Shown here: piece after piece, positions 19,853 through 29,257 of the stretch
Position numbering within the stretch: the stretch's first letter is position 1
Layout of the letters: each line of letters starts with the position of its first letter
IMG/VR virus record: IMGVR_UViG_3300033182_000558
Coordinates: 1-57,172 of that record
Length of the DNA: 57,172 nucleotides
Strand: one strand, 5' to 3'
From: a virus
Translations under genes and position numbers: made by a program
Notes under the pieces: model-generated
Database searches by the model: none
Told to the model about the DNA's origin: nothing
What the model saw: the letters and a program-made list of their open reading frames with translations, nothing else

Positions 19853-21257
19853 GATATATAATGTTTATGATTACAAAGGAGTTAATGGTTACTTACCTAA
19901 CGGTATAAATCCTGACTTTTTACGACTACTTAGAGAACACGACTATTCATTTAATAATGGGTTTTTGGATGAATTCCAACAAAAATATAGTGATGGGTTT
20001 TCTGTTTTTCATTGTGATGGTGTGTTGTATGATAATAATATTTTAGATGATACAATAACATCAATAGAAGTACAGGACAGACTTTGGATGGAATCCGAAG
20101 ATGAACATTTATACTTTTATAATGTTACTCCGTTTGGTGGTGGTAGTTCTACTTTTGGTTATCCATATACACACAATGACGGTCGTTCTTTTTTCTATTT
20201 TATTCCTGAATTGACTAAAAAAATGATTAAAGAAAAAGATAATTTTTATCTTATGGTCAATTATGGTAATGAGGGGACATTGGATAGATTTTGGTTTAAT
20301 GTGATACATCACGATGCAAATTTATTTAATATACCATTACATAAAATAGTATTCGTAGTTTCAGACTTTACAATTAAAGAAACGTATGATGACTATTGTA
20401 AAGAAAATGATTTTGATGAACAAATAAAAGTGTTTCCTGTTAATTGGTCATTAAGTGCTAAGTCGGAGGAGTATAACCTTTTATTACGTGATGAAAAAAC
20501 ATCATTTAATGATAATCATAATTTATGTAGTGTTGTTAAAAAAGAAGATGTTGATTTAGAAGTTACCCGTGATAAACACTTTGTGATGTTTAATCGTAGA
20601 TTACGGCCACATCGTTATTACTCTATATTGTTGTTTAACAGAATGAATATACTTGATAAGTTTGATATTTCATTTGACTTTGATACGTGTAGAACTTACA
20701 ACTTTGATGAAGAGAATTATAAGTATCACGGTACTGATTCTGAATTTAGAGATTTACTTTTAAAAGAAAATGAAAAAGTAATAAATGGTGAACTCACTAA
20801 AAGTATAATTGATTATGATGACTTACCAAACGTATGGGGGTTTAACTTTGAACAAAAAGAATCTTACTTAAACTCGTATATTCATATTACAGCAGAAACC
20901 AATTTCTTTGAGAGGGGATTATATCTTTCAGAAAAGACTTGGAAACCTATGGGTCAATTACAACCATTTATTATGATGGGGCCTGTTGGTTCATTAGAAC
21001 TAATTAGAAGTTATGGGTTCAAAACGTTTGATGGTTTTATAGACGAAAGTTACGATAAAATAGAAAACAACGAAGAACGTTTCAAGTTCTTAATCAATGA
21101 GATAGAACGATTATCTAACTTACCAAAGGAAGAATTAAAAAATTGGTATAAGTCAATTTTTAATGATATATTGGTACATAATCAAAAAGTACTAATTGAT
21201 TATAAAGATACGGACAAAAAACATATAAGAAAACAATTTTTGGATTTATTTAAATGA
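19836..21257 (+). CDS. Putative transferase paralogue 2 (NR-x-HR / TEK-P-QPF family), 473 aa
   Basis: The ATG at 19836 is chosen over the TTG at 19833; overlap upstream is 17 nt. Signature: VMFNRRLRPHRYY, YLSEKTWKPMGQLQPFIMMG, YGFKTFDGFIDESYDK and a terminal VHNQKVLIDY. The N-terminal half (about 230 residues) is unlike that of paralogue 1 apart from general composition, so acceptor-side domains seem to vary while the C-terminal half is kept. Tandem with paralogue 1. Confidence 0.6.
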   Translation: MQFQGKIYNVYDYKGVNGYLPNGINPDFLRLLREHDYSFNNGFLDEFQQKYSDGFSVFHCDGVLYDNNILDDTITSIEVQDRLWMESEDEHLYFYNVTPFGGGSSTFGYPYTHNDGRSFFYFIPELTKKMIKEKDNFYLMVNYGNEGTLDRFWFNVIHHDANLFNIPLHKIVFVVSDFTIKETYDDYCKENDFDEQIKVFPVNWSLSAKSEEYNLLLRDEKTSFNDNHNLCSVVKKEDVDLEVTRDKHFVMFNRRLRPHRYYSILLFNRMNILDKFDISFDFDTCRTYNFDEENYKYHGTDSEFRDLLLKENEKVINGELTKSIIDYDDLPNVWGFNFEQKESYLNSYIHITAETNFFERGLYLSEKTWKPMGQLQPFIMMGPVGSLELIRSYGFKTFDGFIDESYDKIENNEERFKFLINEIERLSNLPKEELKNWYKSIFNDILVHNQKVLIDYKDTDKKHIRKQFLDLFK

Positions 21258-22279
21258 TAGTACCAAATGTAACAAGTGAGTGGGGTGACTTAAAAGAAAT
21301 CATCATAGGTAATGCTCAAAACGCACAAATACCTACTGTAAAAGATAAATCACTCCATTGTATTGATTACGCCCATTTATCAGATGAGGAGTTTGAGAAT
21401 ATACCAACAGGGCCCTACCCACAACAAGTTATAGAAGAAAGTATCCACGACCTAGATGAATTACAAAAGACATTGGAAGGGTTGGGTATTAAAGTTTACA
21501 GACCAAATGATAATGACTTTACTATCAAACAGTCTAACGGAGAATGGGAAGTTGATGGATATTACAACTATTGTCCCCGTGACTCAATGTTGGTAATAGA
21601 AGATAAAGTATTATCTACACCAATGGCACTACGACAACGACAGTTTGAGGCTAATAACTTTAAACATTTATTTCACCCCGACCATTGGGTTGATTTACCC
21701 AAACCAAAGTTAATGGATAATATGTACAGTAGAGATGACTTGAGTATTCCTACATTAATGAACGAAGAACCCGCATTTGATGCTGCAAATATCTTAAAAG
21801 CAAATGACGATATTTTGTATTTAGTGAGTAACACGGGAAACAAGAAAGGAGCAGAACTATTACAGAATTGGTTAGACGAAAATACAACGAGAGATTATAA
21901 AGTTCATACCGCAGAAAACGTATATGCTTACATTCATATTGATACTACATTTGTATTGTTGAGAGAGGGGTTAGTATTGATAAATCCATCTCGTGTGAAT
22001 GATTACAATATGCCTGACTTTTTGAGAGATTGGGATAAAGTAATATGCCCCGAACCATACCCCACACAAGTTATGGATGATTGGTGCCCTGCGTCACCGT
22101 GGTTGGGTATGAATATTTTATCAGTAAATGATAAATGTGTAATTGTTGAAGAACACCAAGTACAATTAATGAGATTGTTAGACAAATGGGGTATAGAATC
22201 AATACCCATTAAAATGAGGCATAGTAGGACTTTATCAGGTGGGCCACATTGTGTGACACTTGACGTTGTTAGAACATAA
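21254..22279 (+). CDS. Glycine/inosamine-type amidinotransferase, 341 aa
   Basis: Shows the amidinotransferase (PF02274-type) triad: D176 in PAFDAANIL, H228 in YIHIDTTF, and nucleophile C333 in GGPHCVTLD. The D-to-H spacing of 52 compares with 49 in human AGAT. N-terminal EWGDLKEIIIG is typical. Such enzymes move an amidino group from arginine to an amine. In a sugar cluster the acceptor may be an amino sugar, aminocyclitol or glycine. ATGA overlap upstream. Confidence 0.85.
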   Translation: MIVPNVTSEWGDLKEIIIGNAQNAQIPTVKDKSLHCIDYAHLSDEEFENIPTGPYPQQVIEESIHDLDELQKTLEGLGIKVYRPNDNDFTIKQSNGEWEVDGYYNYCPRDSMLVIEDKVLSTPMALRQRQFEANNFKHLFHPDHWVDLPKPKLMDNMYSRDDLSIPTLMNEEPAFDAANILKANDDILYLVSNTGNKKGAELLQNWLDENTTRDYKVHTAENVYAYIHIDTTFVLLREGLVLINPSRVNDYNMPDFLRDWDKVICPEPYPTQVMDDWCPASPWLGMNILSVNDKCVIVEEHQVQLMRLLDKWGIESIPIKMRHSRTLSGGPHCVTLDVVRT

Positions 22280-22289
22280 AATAAAACAT

Positions 22290-23069
22290 ATGAAAACACA
22301 ATACCTTACAGAAGAAGAAAAACAACAGATGCTTTTTGATTGGAGATATAGAGGTTTTACCAATATAGAACTCCTAACAGAAGAAGAAGTTGATGAAGTA
22401 AATGAGGAGTTAGATAAACTCCGCAAAGAACGAACAGGAACTGAAGCCCCTGATGGAAATATTTGGGGTGAGTGGGAACCGTTTGCGTACCCACATAAAC
22501 TATCACCGAAGTTAGAAAAACTATTCGTACATCCAAAGATTATTGAGGCGTGTGAGTTTTTGATGGAGGGTGAAATTATGGGTATGCAGAGTTGGGCATA
22601 TTTTAAACCGCCGGGACAATTAGGTAGAGACCAACACCAAAACGCATTTTATACTCAATGTGGATTTAATGAGATTGTGAACGTCGCTATTGCGTTAGAC
22701 AACCACGACCCCGAGAATGGTGCAGTTTGGAACTTAGAGGGGTCACACCGACTTCCAATCTTACCTATTGAGATTGATGAGGAACGAACCAAAACCAATC
22801 CTGCATTTTGGAGAAACGAACGAGGTAAACCTTGTGTACTACCCGAAGGGCACGACTTTAAAAAGATAGAAGGATACCAACGGAAAGGAACAATGACTAT
22901 TCTTCACTCACACACAGTTCACGGTAGTGAGGAAAACAAGTCAAACCGAATGAGAAGAAACTACTTGGGTGGTTACTTAAAGAAAGGTGCAAACTTCTCA
23001 ACGGGTGGACAAATGAAACGAGAACCCATTGATGTTTATGAATTGAGAGAAAAACATTGGGGTGAATAA
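22290..23069 (+). CDS. Phytanoyl-CoA dioxygenase-like 2OG-Fe(II) protein, 259 aa, altered iron motif
   Basis: The TTG at 22260 is in frame, but the ATG at 22290, 10 nt after the previous stop, is the natural start (MKTQYLTEEEK). Typical PhyH features: YFKPPG, ALDNHDPENGAVWNLEGSHR, and a distal LHSHTVHGS with Arg in SNRMRRNYLGG. In the first metal motif the sequence is DQHQNAFY, where the family usually has HQD, so the iron-binding Asp appears replaced by Asn. It could be a non-canonical or inactive oxygenase. It follows the amidinotransferase and may act with it. Confidence 0.75.
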   Translation: MKTQYLTEEEKQQMLFDWRYRGFTNIELLTEEEVDEVNEELDKLRKERTGTEAPDGNIWGEWEPFAYPHKLSPKLEKLFVHPKIIEACEFLMEGEIMGMQSWAYFKPPGQLGRDQHQNAFYTQCGFNEIVNVAIALDNHDPENGAVWNLEGSHRLPILPIEIDEERTKTNPAFWRNERGKPCVLPEGHDFKKIEGYQRKGTMTILHSHTVHGSEENKSNRMRRNYLGGYLKKGANFSTGGQMKREPIDVYELREKHWGE

Positions 23070-24037
23070 TGAGAATACTTGTTACAGGCGGAGCAGGTTA
23101 TTTAGGTAGTGTAATTGTAGAAGAACTACTTAGACATAAACACGAGGTAACTGTATTAGACAGTCTAAAGTTTAATCAGTTATCTCTTTTGGGTTATACA
23201 ACTAATAAACGTTTTAAGTTTGTATACGGTGATGTATCAAATAAAAAGTTATTAAAAGAGTTGTGTACCGATGTTGATGTGGTTATTCCATTGGCCGCAG
23301 TTGTTGGGTTTCCTGCGTGTGCCAAAGACCCTGAATTGGCTGAAAAGTTAAACTACCAACAAATAGTTGATATTTGTGAGTTTACAAATGGAAAAGCAAA
23401 GATACTCTATCCAAACACTAATAGTGGGTATGGGGTTGGCGAATCTAACCAACATTGTACGGAAGAATCACCGTTAAATCCTATATCACACTATGGTGTA
23501 ACCAAGGTAAAAGCAGAAGAGTTTTTACGGACTTATACTGATGCAATCTGTTTTAGATTTGCAACTGTATTTGGTTCTTCACCTAGAATGAGAATAGACT
23601 TACTTGTAAATGAGTTTGTATACAAAGCATTGACCGATAAATATATTGTAGTATTTGAACCACATTTTAAACGAAACTACATTCACGTTAGAGATGTGGC
23701 AAGAGTGTTTACTCATATGATTGATAGATTTGATAAACATAAAGGAAATGTATATAATGTAGGACTATCTGATGCCAATTTATCAAAGTTAGAGTTATTA
23801 CATAAAATCAAAAAGTATATACCTGACTTTGCAATAAACACATCAGACTACTATGAAGACCCCGACAAAAGGGACTATGTAGTATTAAATGATAAAGTTG
23901 AAGCTACGGGATGGAAACCTTCCTATACTATTGGTGATGGGATACAAGAACTTATCAAAACATATCAAATGATAGTACCACGTCTATCATCAGAGTTTAG
24001 GAATGGCTTTCCACTTGGATACGCAAACACATTATGA
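23069..24037 (+). CDS. NAD-dependent sugar epimerase/dehydratase (extended SDR, GalE-like), 322 aa
   Basis: Rossmann motif TGGAGYLGS at residues 6-14, acidic strand-2 end VLDS, GDVSN, the catalytic YGVTK in SHYGVTKVKAEE, and the RFATVFGSSPRMR substrate region. Length fits UDP-glucose 4-epimerase relatives. It acts on nucleotide sugars in the cytoplasm. TAATG overlap with the oxygenase upstream and ATGA overlap with an RmlC-like gene downstream, so the two are likely consecutive steps. Confidence 0.87.
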   Translation: MRILVTGGAGYLGSVIVEELLRHKHEVTVLDSLKFNQLSLLGYTTNKRFKFVYGDVSNKKLLKELCTDVDVVIPLAAVVGFPACAKDPELAEKLNYQQIVDICEFTNGKAKILYPNTNSGYGVGESNQHCTEESPLNPISHYGVTKVKAEEFLRTYTDAICFRFATVFGSSPRMRIDLLVNEFVYKALTDKYIVVFEPHFKRNYIHVRDVARVFTHMIDRFDKHKGNVYNVGLSDANLSKLELLHKIKKYIPDFAINTSDYYEDPDKRDYVVLNDKVEATGWKPSYTIGDGIQELIKTYQMIVPRLSSEFRNGFPLGYANTL

Positions 24038-24582
24038 GTTACAAGGATAAGAGATGGGATGAGTACGAATGTTCTTACCTAAAAACATTTGGTAAGGACG
24101 TGGAGGTTTACACACCCTCTGTTTACAGAGAACACCGAGGAGAAATATGGACTACGCTACAAACCGAAACTCACCCATCTCTTCTTAGATTTCAAGAATA
24201 TAACTTTACACTACACGATAGGTTTTCTCAATCATACAAAGGAGTTCTTAGGGGACTACACTATGATGATAAAACTTGGAAGTTAGTTCAATCAGTAGTT
24301 GGTGATATTTACTTAGTGGTTTTAGATGTGAGGGAAAACTCATCAACTTATGGGAAGTGGGAAAGTTATATCTTATCAGACAAAACAAGAGACCAAGTAT
24401 TGATACCGCCAGGATTTGCTAATGGACATTACGCCCTAACCGATTGTGTGTTTCATTACAATATGATGTATAAGGGTGATTATGTTGGTGTAGATAATCA
24501 AGGTGTAATCAAATGGAATGATGAACGATTTGATATGAAATGGCCGAACGATAACCCAATAATGAGTGAAAGAGATAAATGA
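24034..24582 (+). CDS. RmlC-like dTDP-sugar 3,5-epimerase, 182 aa
   Basis: Clear cupin epimerase of the RmlC family: GVLRGLHYDDKTWKLVQ with the catalytic His, DIYLVVLDVRENSSTYGKW, IPPGFANGHYAL, and a C-terminal IKWNDERF-WP-NPIMSERD region. Length matches the family (about 180 aa). It likely epimerises a 4-keto sugar made by one of the SDR enzymes. No RmlA or RmlB pair is recognisable in the window, so the substrate may come from the host. Confidence 0.88.
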   Translation: MSYKDKRWDEYECSYLKTFGKDVEVYTPSVYREHRGEIWTTLQTETHPSLLRFQEYNFTLHDRFSQSYKGVLRGLHYDDKTWKLVQSVVGDIYLVVLDVRENSSTYGKWESYILSDKTRDQVLIPPGFANGHYALTDCVFHYNMMYKGDYVGVDNQGVIKWNDERFDMKWPNDNPIMSERDK

Positions 24583-25208
24583 AAAATTTAGAGCAATACC
24601 CAATAGTTAAAGAATCACTATATACTGAATCAGAACTTATTGAGTTTGAGAATGAGATTATAGAACAATGGGAAGGTGGTAATATCCGAGGCCCTGTTCA
24701 CTTATCTCACGGAAACGAAAAACAATTGATTGAGATATTTAAACGAATATCACCAACCGATTATGTATTTTCTACTTGGAGGTCACACTACCACGCTCTT
24801 CTCCACGGGGTAGATAAACAATGGTTATACGACCACATCTTGGAGGGTAGAAGTATTAGTGTTGTGAATAAAGAAAATAACTTTTACTCATCCGCCATCG
24901 TAGGTGGAATACTACCTATCGCGTTGGGAGTTGCAAAAGCACAAAAACTAAAAGTTAGTGATACAACTGTTTGGGTATTTATTGGTGATATGACATTTGA
25001 GACAGGTGGGTTTTATGAAGTTCATAAGTACGCACAACGTTTTGATTTACCAATTCGTTTTGTAGTAGAAGACAATGGATTCTCTACCAATACACCTACA
25101 AAAGATACTTGGAATGGTGTGACAAGAGAATTACCCAACGATGTTGTTAGATATGAATATCAGTCAAAGTATCCACATTACGGGACAGGAAAATGGGTAG
25201 TATTCTAA
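24579..25208 (+). CDS. TPP-dependent E1 alpha-like subunit, 209 aa (compact)
   Basis: Resembles the alpha subunit of 2-oxoacid dehydrogenase E1: DYVFSTWRSHYHALLHGV, AIVGGILPIALGVA, and the TPP motif from G136-D137 to N166 (GDMTFETGGFYEVHKYAQ, then EDN). Family members are normally 320-360 aa; this one ends soon after the TPP motif. No frameshift remnant is seen, because the next gene overlaps by 16 nt. Its beta-like partner is 3 kb downstream (28182). Probably a carboligase or decarboxylase in sugar synthesis (inference). Confidence 0.78.
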   Translation: MKNLEQYPIVKESLYTESELIEFENEIIEQWEGGNIRGPVHLSHGNEKQLIEIFKRISPTDYVFSTWRSHYHALLHGVDKQWLYDHILEGRSISVVNKENNFYSSAIVGGILPIALGVAKAQKLKVSDTTVWVFIGDMTFETGGFYEVHKYAQRFDLPIRFVVEDNGFSTNTPTKDTWNGVTRELPNDVVRYEYQSKYPHYGTGKWVVF

Positions 25209-26287
25209 ACTTTGTATTCCCCGATAACCCTGAACTTAAACAGGGGCCTATTGTAAATTACATACAATCAAATTATTCTTATACTGATAATTTTAAATTA
25301 CGAGACGGTTATAAGAATATAATAGTTATAGAAACTGTTGGTGATAGTGAACATAACGAACACTTTTTAAATATTATTGATTTTCTCAAACAGATAAAAT
25401 GTAAGGTATTACTTTGTTTCATCGCAGACCCCGTAAATGATATAAAATTAAATAGAATTAGAAAATTACTAGATGGTATAGATTATAAAATACTATCAAG
25501 TGATGTTTCATCAAAATATAGTGATGTTATTTCATTTGACTATTTTTTAGAAGAAAGTACTTGGGATATGTATAATCATTTTTTTAGTAATAATCATAAT
25601 GATTTAGGTTATAAGAGTAAGGATATAAAAATTAAAGAACTAGATAATTTCAGAAATTACAAGTTTTTATCTTTTAATAGAAATATGCAAAAACCACATA
25701 GATTGGGTTTATTTTTTCTTTATCTATTAGAACTACACAAAGAATCATTGTGTAGTTTTTTGTTTTTTGAGGGAGAAACACCACCTATTTACACACCCAA
25801 CGATTATGTTGATGGTTGGGAATCTAAATTACCTATTGAGTTAGACACCGTTGGTGATTTGACTAGTTTTAGAGTAAGTGATACATTTAAAAAAGAATTG
25901 TTTTTAGACACGTGTATTAACATAGTAACGGAAACATCCTTTAATGATAATGAATTATTTTTATCAGAAAAGATATTAAAACCCATATTAATGTATCAAC
26001 CATTTATTGTATTAGGCCCTGTTGGTTATTTAGAACGACTCAAAATTTATGGGTTCAAAACATTTTCAGACTTTTGGGACGAGAGTTACGATGAAATAGA
26101 AGACCCTACCGCTCGTTATAATAAAGTCAGAGAACTTATTTTATCACTAAATAAGATGAGTATAGAGGAAATGAACGAATTATACCAAAAGACAAAAGAA
26201 ATTTGTATATTCAATAGACAACTACATCAAAGTATGTATATAAACTCAATCCCAAAAATATTAGAAGAGATAGAAAATGAATGGTAA
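25193..26287 (+). CDS. Putative transferase paralogue 3 (NR-x-HR / TEK-P-QPF family), 364 aa
   Basis: ATG at 25193, overlapping the E1 alpha gene by 16 nt. Signature: FLSFNRNMQKPHRLG, FLSEKILKPILMYQPFIVLG, YGFKTFSDFWDESYDE, and a late CIFNRQLHQS in place of the usual HN-R. The N-terminal part is shorter (about 155 residues before the first motif). It lies between the TPP alpha gene and two SDR genes, so it may use the sugar they make. Confidence 0.6.
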   Translation: MGSILNFVFPDNPELKQGPIVNYIQSNYSYTDNFKLRDGYKNIIVIETVGDSEHNEHFLNIIDFLKQIKCKVLLCFIADPVNDIKLNRIRKLLDGIDYKILSSDVSSKYSDVISFDYFLEESTWDMYNHFFSNNHNDLGYKSKDIKIKELDNFRNYKFLSFNRNMQKPHRLGLFFLYLLELHKESLCSFLFFEGETPPIYTPNDYVDGWESKLPIELDTVGDLTSFRVSDTFKKELFLDTCINIVTETSFNDNELFLSEKILKPILMYQPFIVLGPVGYLERLKIYGFKTFSDFWDESYDEIEDPTARYNKVRELILSLNKMSIEEMNELYQKTKEICIFNRQLHQSMYINSIPKILEEIENEW

Positions 26288-27215
26288 AAAGGTTTTAATT
26301 ACAGGTTGTGGCGGATTAGTTGGAACTCATTTAGTTCACAAACTATTAGAAAAAAATTATTATGTAGTTGGTGTAGATTTATATCAATCGGATAATTTAC
26401 CAAAAGATGATAAGTTTACATTTCATAATATGGATTTAAGAGACCCATATGATGTTAATGTATTATTTAGTGAATACCAATTCGGTGGTGTAATAAATGC
26501 TTTCGGTATCAAAGGTTCTCCTATGAGAGCAAAAGAAAAACCAATAGATTTTTTAGAACCATCAATTAAGGTAAATACTAATATTATTGATAATTGTGTA
26601 AAAAGAAAGATTTGGTTAGTGTTTATGAGTTCAGTTGGTGTTTATGAACCAGCCGAAGAATTTGTAGAAGATACTGTATGGAAAACATTACCATCATCAA
26701 ACGATTGGTTCCCATCGTGGAGTAAAAGAATACCTGAATTATATTTGGAGGCATACAAGATTCAAGAGGGTTATAATAAATGGACGATTGTAAGACCAGC
26801 AAACATATTTGGTGAGTATGATAACTTCGGTGAAGGTGCAACTGTAATCGGAGCAACTTGTAGAAAAGTTTATGAATCAGATGGTGAGATTGAAGCATGG
26901 GGAGATGGTACACCAACGAGAGATTTTATCTACGCTGGAGATGTTGCTGATGGTTGTATTAAGTGTTTAGAGAAAGAACTACACATTACTACTAATTTGG
27001 GTAGTGGAGAAGAGATATCAATTAAAAGAATGATTGAAACGGTATCTAAAGTAAGTGGTAAAGAAATAAAAATTAATTGGGATACATCCAAACCCAATGG
27101 TGATATGAGAAGAAGAATGAGTACTAAAATACAAGAACAATTCGGATTATTACCAAAACTTGGATTTGAAGAAGGAATAAAAGAAACATACAAATATTAT
27201 GAAAAAACAAGATAA
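26277..27215 (+). CDS. NAD(P)-dependent sugar epimerase/reductase (extended SDR), 312 aa
   Basis: Rossmann motif TGCGGLVGTHLV (residues 8-19), then NMDLRD, VFMSSVGVYEP, WTIVRPANIFGEYDNFGEGA and WGDGTPTRDFIYAGDVA, an arrangement closest to the GDP-L-fucose synthase/epimerase group. The catalytic Tyr-x3-Lys is not clean: the helix reads ELYLEAYKIQEGY, so the Lys may be one residue off or the active site may differ. 11-nt overlap upstream and 17-nt overlap with a second SDR. Confidence 0.8.
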   Translation: MNGKKVLITGCGGLVGTHLVHKLLEKNYYVVGVDLYQSDNLPKDDKFTFHNMDLRDPYDVNVLFSEYQFGGVINAFGIKGSPMRAKEKPIDFLEPSIKVNTNIIDNCVKRKIWLVFMSSVGVYEPAEEFVEDTVWKTLPSSNDWFPSWSKRIPELYLEAYKIQEGYNKWTIVRPANIFGEYDNFGEGATVIGATCRKVYESDGEIEAWGDGTPTRDFIYAGDVADGCIKCLEKELHITTNLGSGEEISIKRMIETVSKVSGKEIKINWDTSKPNGDMRRRMSTKIQEQFGLLPKLGFEEGIKETYKYYEKTR

Positions 27216-28182
27216 AATATTAGTTACAGGTGCAAGTGGATTTATAGGTTCACGATTACTTAAAATGTTACACGAGTTGGGTTACACCAACTTACGTGCT
27301 ACTTCTTGGAGTAGAGATTTACGAGATGACTTTGGGGGTGTAGAACACATTAAAGGAAACCTACAAGACGCAGACTTTTGTGAAGTTGTATCAAAAGATG
27401 TTGATGTTGTATTTCATTGTGCCGCAAATACATCAAACGCATTAGACACACAATACAATCCATTACTTCACGTAACTCCAAACATTGAGATGAATGTAAA
27501 TCTTATGGAACAGAGTTGGAAAAATGACGTTAGAAAGTTTATGTTTATCTCATCTAACACAACATACCCTGATATGGGGATGGAACCGTGTACGGAAGAT
27601 ATAGAAGTGCAAACACCTGATATTGTACCTGTTTACAAAGCAGTTGGTTGGATGAAACGGTATTGTGAAACATTGTGTGATTTCTTCTCCAACCAAATCC
27701 ACAATCCAATGCAGTGTATTATTATTAGACCATCCAATGCGTTTGGGCCTAACGATAAGTATGACTTTGAGAAATGCCACGTAACACCTGCGAATATCCG
27801 TAAAGTTGCAGACGGACTGAATCCAATTCCACTTTGGGGTGATGGTACAGAAGTACGAGATGTAATCCACGTGGACGATATGGTGAGTGGGTTTATTACA
27901 GTTGCTGAAAAAGTTGATACTTATGACATCTATAATGTAAGTTATGGAGAAGGATATACAGTAATGGAAGTTCTCAATACAATCAAAGAAATTGAGAACA
28001 ATGACAACCCTGTTGAGTTTGTAAATAATAAGGCTCCAATGATTCCTTACCGACTACTAGACAACAGTAAACTACGAAGTCTTGGGTGGGAACCAAAGTG
28101 GAACTTACGAAGTGGGTTAGAAGATGCACTTGAGTGGTATAAAGAAAACAAAGACCAATTTGACCCAAACTCCAAACCATAA
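27199..28182 (+). CDS. NAD(P)-dependent sugar epimerase/reductase (extended SDR), second copy, 327 aa
   Basis: TGASGFIGSRLL at the N-terminus, GNLQD, FHCAANTSNA, FMFISSNTTYPD, VYKAVGWMKRYCE with a Tyr-x3-Gly-x-x-Lys arrangement, IIIRPSNAFGPNDKYDF and WGDGTEVRDVIHVDDMV. It belongs with GDP-fucose/colitose-synthase-like enzymes and is a diverged paralogue of the preceding gene. Tandem SDR pairs often catalyse sequential epimerisation and reduction. Its stop overlaps the E1 beta start as TAATG. Confidence 0.82.
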   Translation: MKKQDKILVTGASGFIGSRLLKMLHELGYTNLRATSWSRDLRDDFGGVEHIKGNLQDADFCEVVSKDVDVVFHCAANTSNALDTQYNPLLHVTPNIEMNVNLMEQSWKNDVRKFMFISSNTTYPDMGMEPCTEDIEVQTPDIVPVYKAVGWMKRYCETLCDFFSNQIHNPMQCIIIRPSNAFGPNDKYDFEKCHVTPANIRKVADGLNPIPLWGDGTEVRDVIHVDDMVSGFITVAEKVDTYDIYNVSYGEGYTVMEVLNTIKEIENNDNPVEFVNNKAPMIPYRLLDNSKLRSLGWEPKWNLRSGLEDALEWYKENKDQFDPNSKP

Positions 28183-28730
28183 TGAGTAATCCTCAATTTA
28201 CACCATACGTAGATGCTTTGACAGACTCAATGAGTATGTTGATGGAAGACCCTGATACTATATTTGTAGGGCAACAGATTGTGTATTATGGAAACCCGAT
28301 GAGTAAAACTATTGAGGGACTACCAAAGTGGAGAATGATAGAAACACCCGTAATGGAGGAAACCCAAATGGGTATGAGTCTTGGGTTGGCTATGGCAGGC
28401 TATCGTGTAGTTTCTTTCTATCCTCGTTGGGATTTTTTAATTTGTGCTATGAATCAATTAGTCAATCACGTTGATAAGATACGACTGATGAGTGATGATG
28501 AATGGAAACCACGATTGATTATTAGAGTAGGTAAGGGTAGTGATAAACCACTTGACCCCGGCCACCAACACAAGGGGAACTACACCGAACAAGTTAAACG
28601 AATGTTGGTTGATACTCCTGTAATCAATCTAAACTCTTACAACAAAATTAGAGACGGTTATGAGATGGCTATGAATCACGATGGCCCTATCATAATGGTT
28701 GAGTACCCTGAATTATATTACGAGTCATAA
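28182..28730 (+). CDS. TPP-dependent E1 beta-like subunit (pyrimidine-binding domain only), 182 aa
   Basis: Matches the transketolase pyrimidine domain of E1 beta: IFVGQQI, ETPVMEETQMGMSLGLAMAGYR with the conserved Glu at 59 or 60, DFLICAMNQLVNHVDKIR, and PRLIIRVGKGS. The family's C-terminal transketolase_C domain is missing; normal length is about 330 aa. With the compact alpha subunit at 24579 it would make a minimal split TPP enzyme. No E2 or E3 component is present, arguing against a classical dehydrogenase complex. Confidence 0.8.
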   Translation: MSNPQFTPYVDALTDSMSMLMEDPDTIFVGQQIVYYGNPMSKTIEGLPKWRMIETPVMEETQMGMSLGLAMAGYRVVSFYPRWDFLICAMNQLVNHVDKIRLMSDDEWKPRLIIRVGKGSDKPLDPGHQHKGNYTEQVKRMLVDTPVINLNSYNKIRDGYEMAMNHDGPIIMVEYPELYYES

Positions 28731-28849
28731 TGATTAAAAAGATACTACAATACTTTAAGAAACGAAAACAAGAAAAAGAGTTAGAAAGACGTTATAGAGA
28801 ACGTTTGGAAGAACTCAAAAAACGAGACCCATTTGTATATAAAAAATGA
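28730..28849 (+). CDS. 39-aa basic helical peptide
   Basis: ATG at 28730 shares the A of the previous stop (TAATG), and the TGA at 28847-28849 overlaps the next ATG (28846) as ATGA, the coupling seen throughout the array. The peptide is strongly charged (KKRKQEKELERRYRERL), a single predicted helix, ending DPFVYKK. No family is recognised. Both junctions make a real gene likely despite its size. Confidence 0.6.
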   Translation: MIKKILQYFKKRKQEKELERRYRERLEELKKRDPFVYKK

Positions 28850-29256
28850 GTAGAAAGTATTTACCTACATTATCAGAACTAATTGACCGACTGTCTATCG
28901 TACAGTTAAAAGAAGTGTTTATCCCCGAACACAAAGATGAATACTCACAAGAGATAAAAGACATTGTACACGACATAAACGAGATATTATCAGAATCAGA
29001 AGAACTTACTATTGATGGTGACTTTGTTAGGTCTATTGTTGTATTATCTCAAATGAACCTACATATCTGGCATAATGAATCTAATTACCGTAAAGGTATT
29101 AAAGATGGTAATAACTTGGAACTAACACACGGACTAAACGGAATACGTAATACCGCTAAAAACAAAATACAAGAAAAAGTTGGTGGTAGAAAAGATTACA
29201 AGATTGATTGTTTGGCCGCTGACTTTAAAGATTGGGAAATTAGTTGGGAGAAATAA
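28846..29256 (+). CDS. Conserved-looking hypothetical protein, 136 aa
   Basis: All-helical, soluble, with LSELIDRLSIVQLKEVFIPE near the N-terminus and a Trp-rich end (DWEISWEK). No catalytic or metal motif is obvious. It sits between a small basic peptide and a 2OG oxygenase. I cannot assign a function. Confidence 0.7.
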   Translation: MSRKYLPTLSELIDRLSIVQLKEVFIPEHKDEYSQEIKDIVHDINEILSESEELTIDGDFVRSIVVLSQMNLHIWHNESNYRKGIKDGNNLELTHGLNGIRNTAKNKIQEKVGGRKDYKIDCLAADFKDWEISWEK

Positions 29257-29257
29257 T

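Noticed and set aside
24579-25208. Frameshifted remnant of a full-length E1 alpha
   Set aside because: The next gene overlaps by 16 nt and no C-terminal E1 alpha sequence appears in other frames downstream; a compact gene explains it better.
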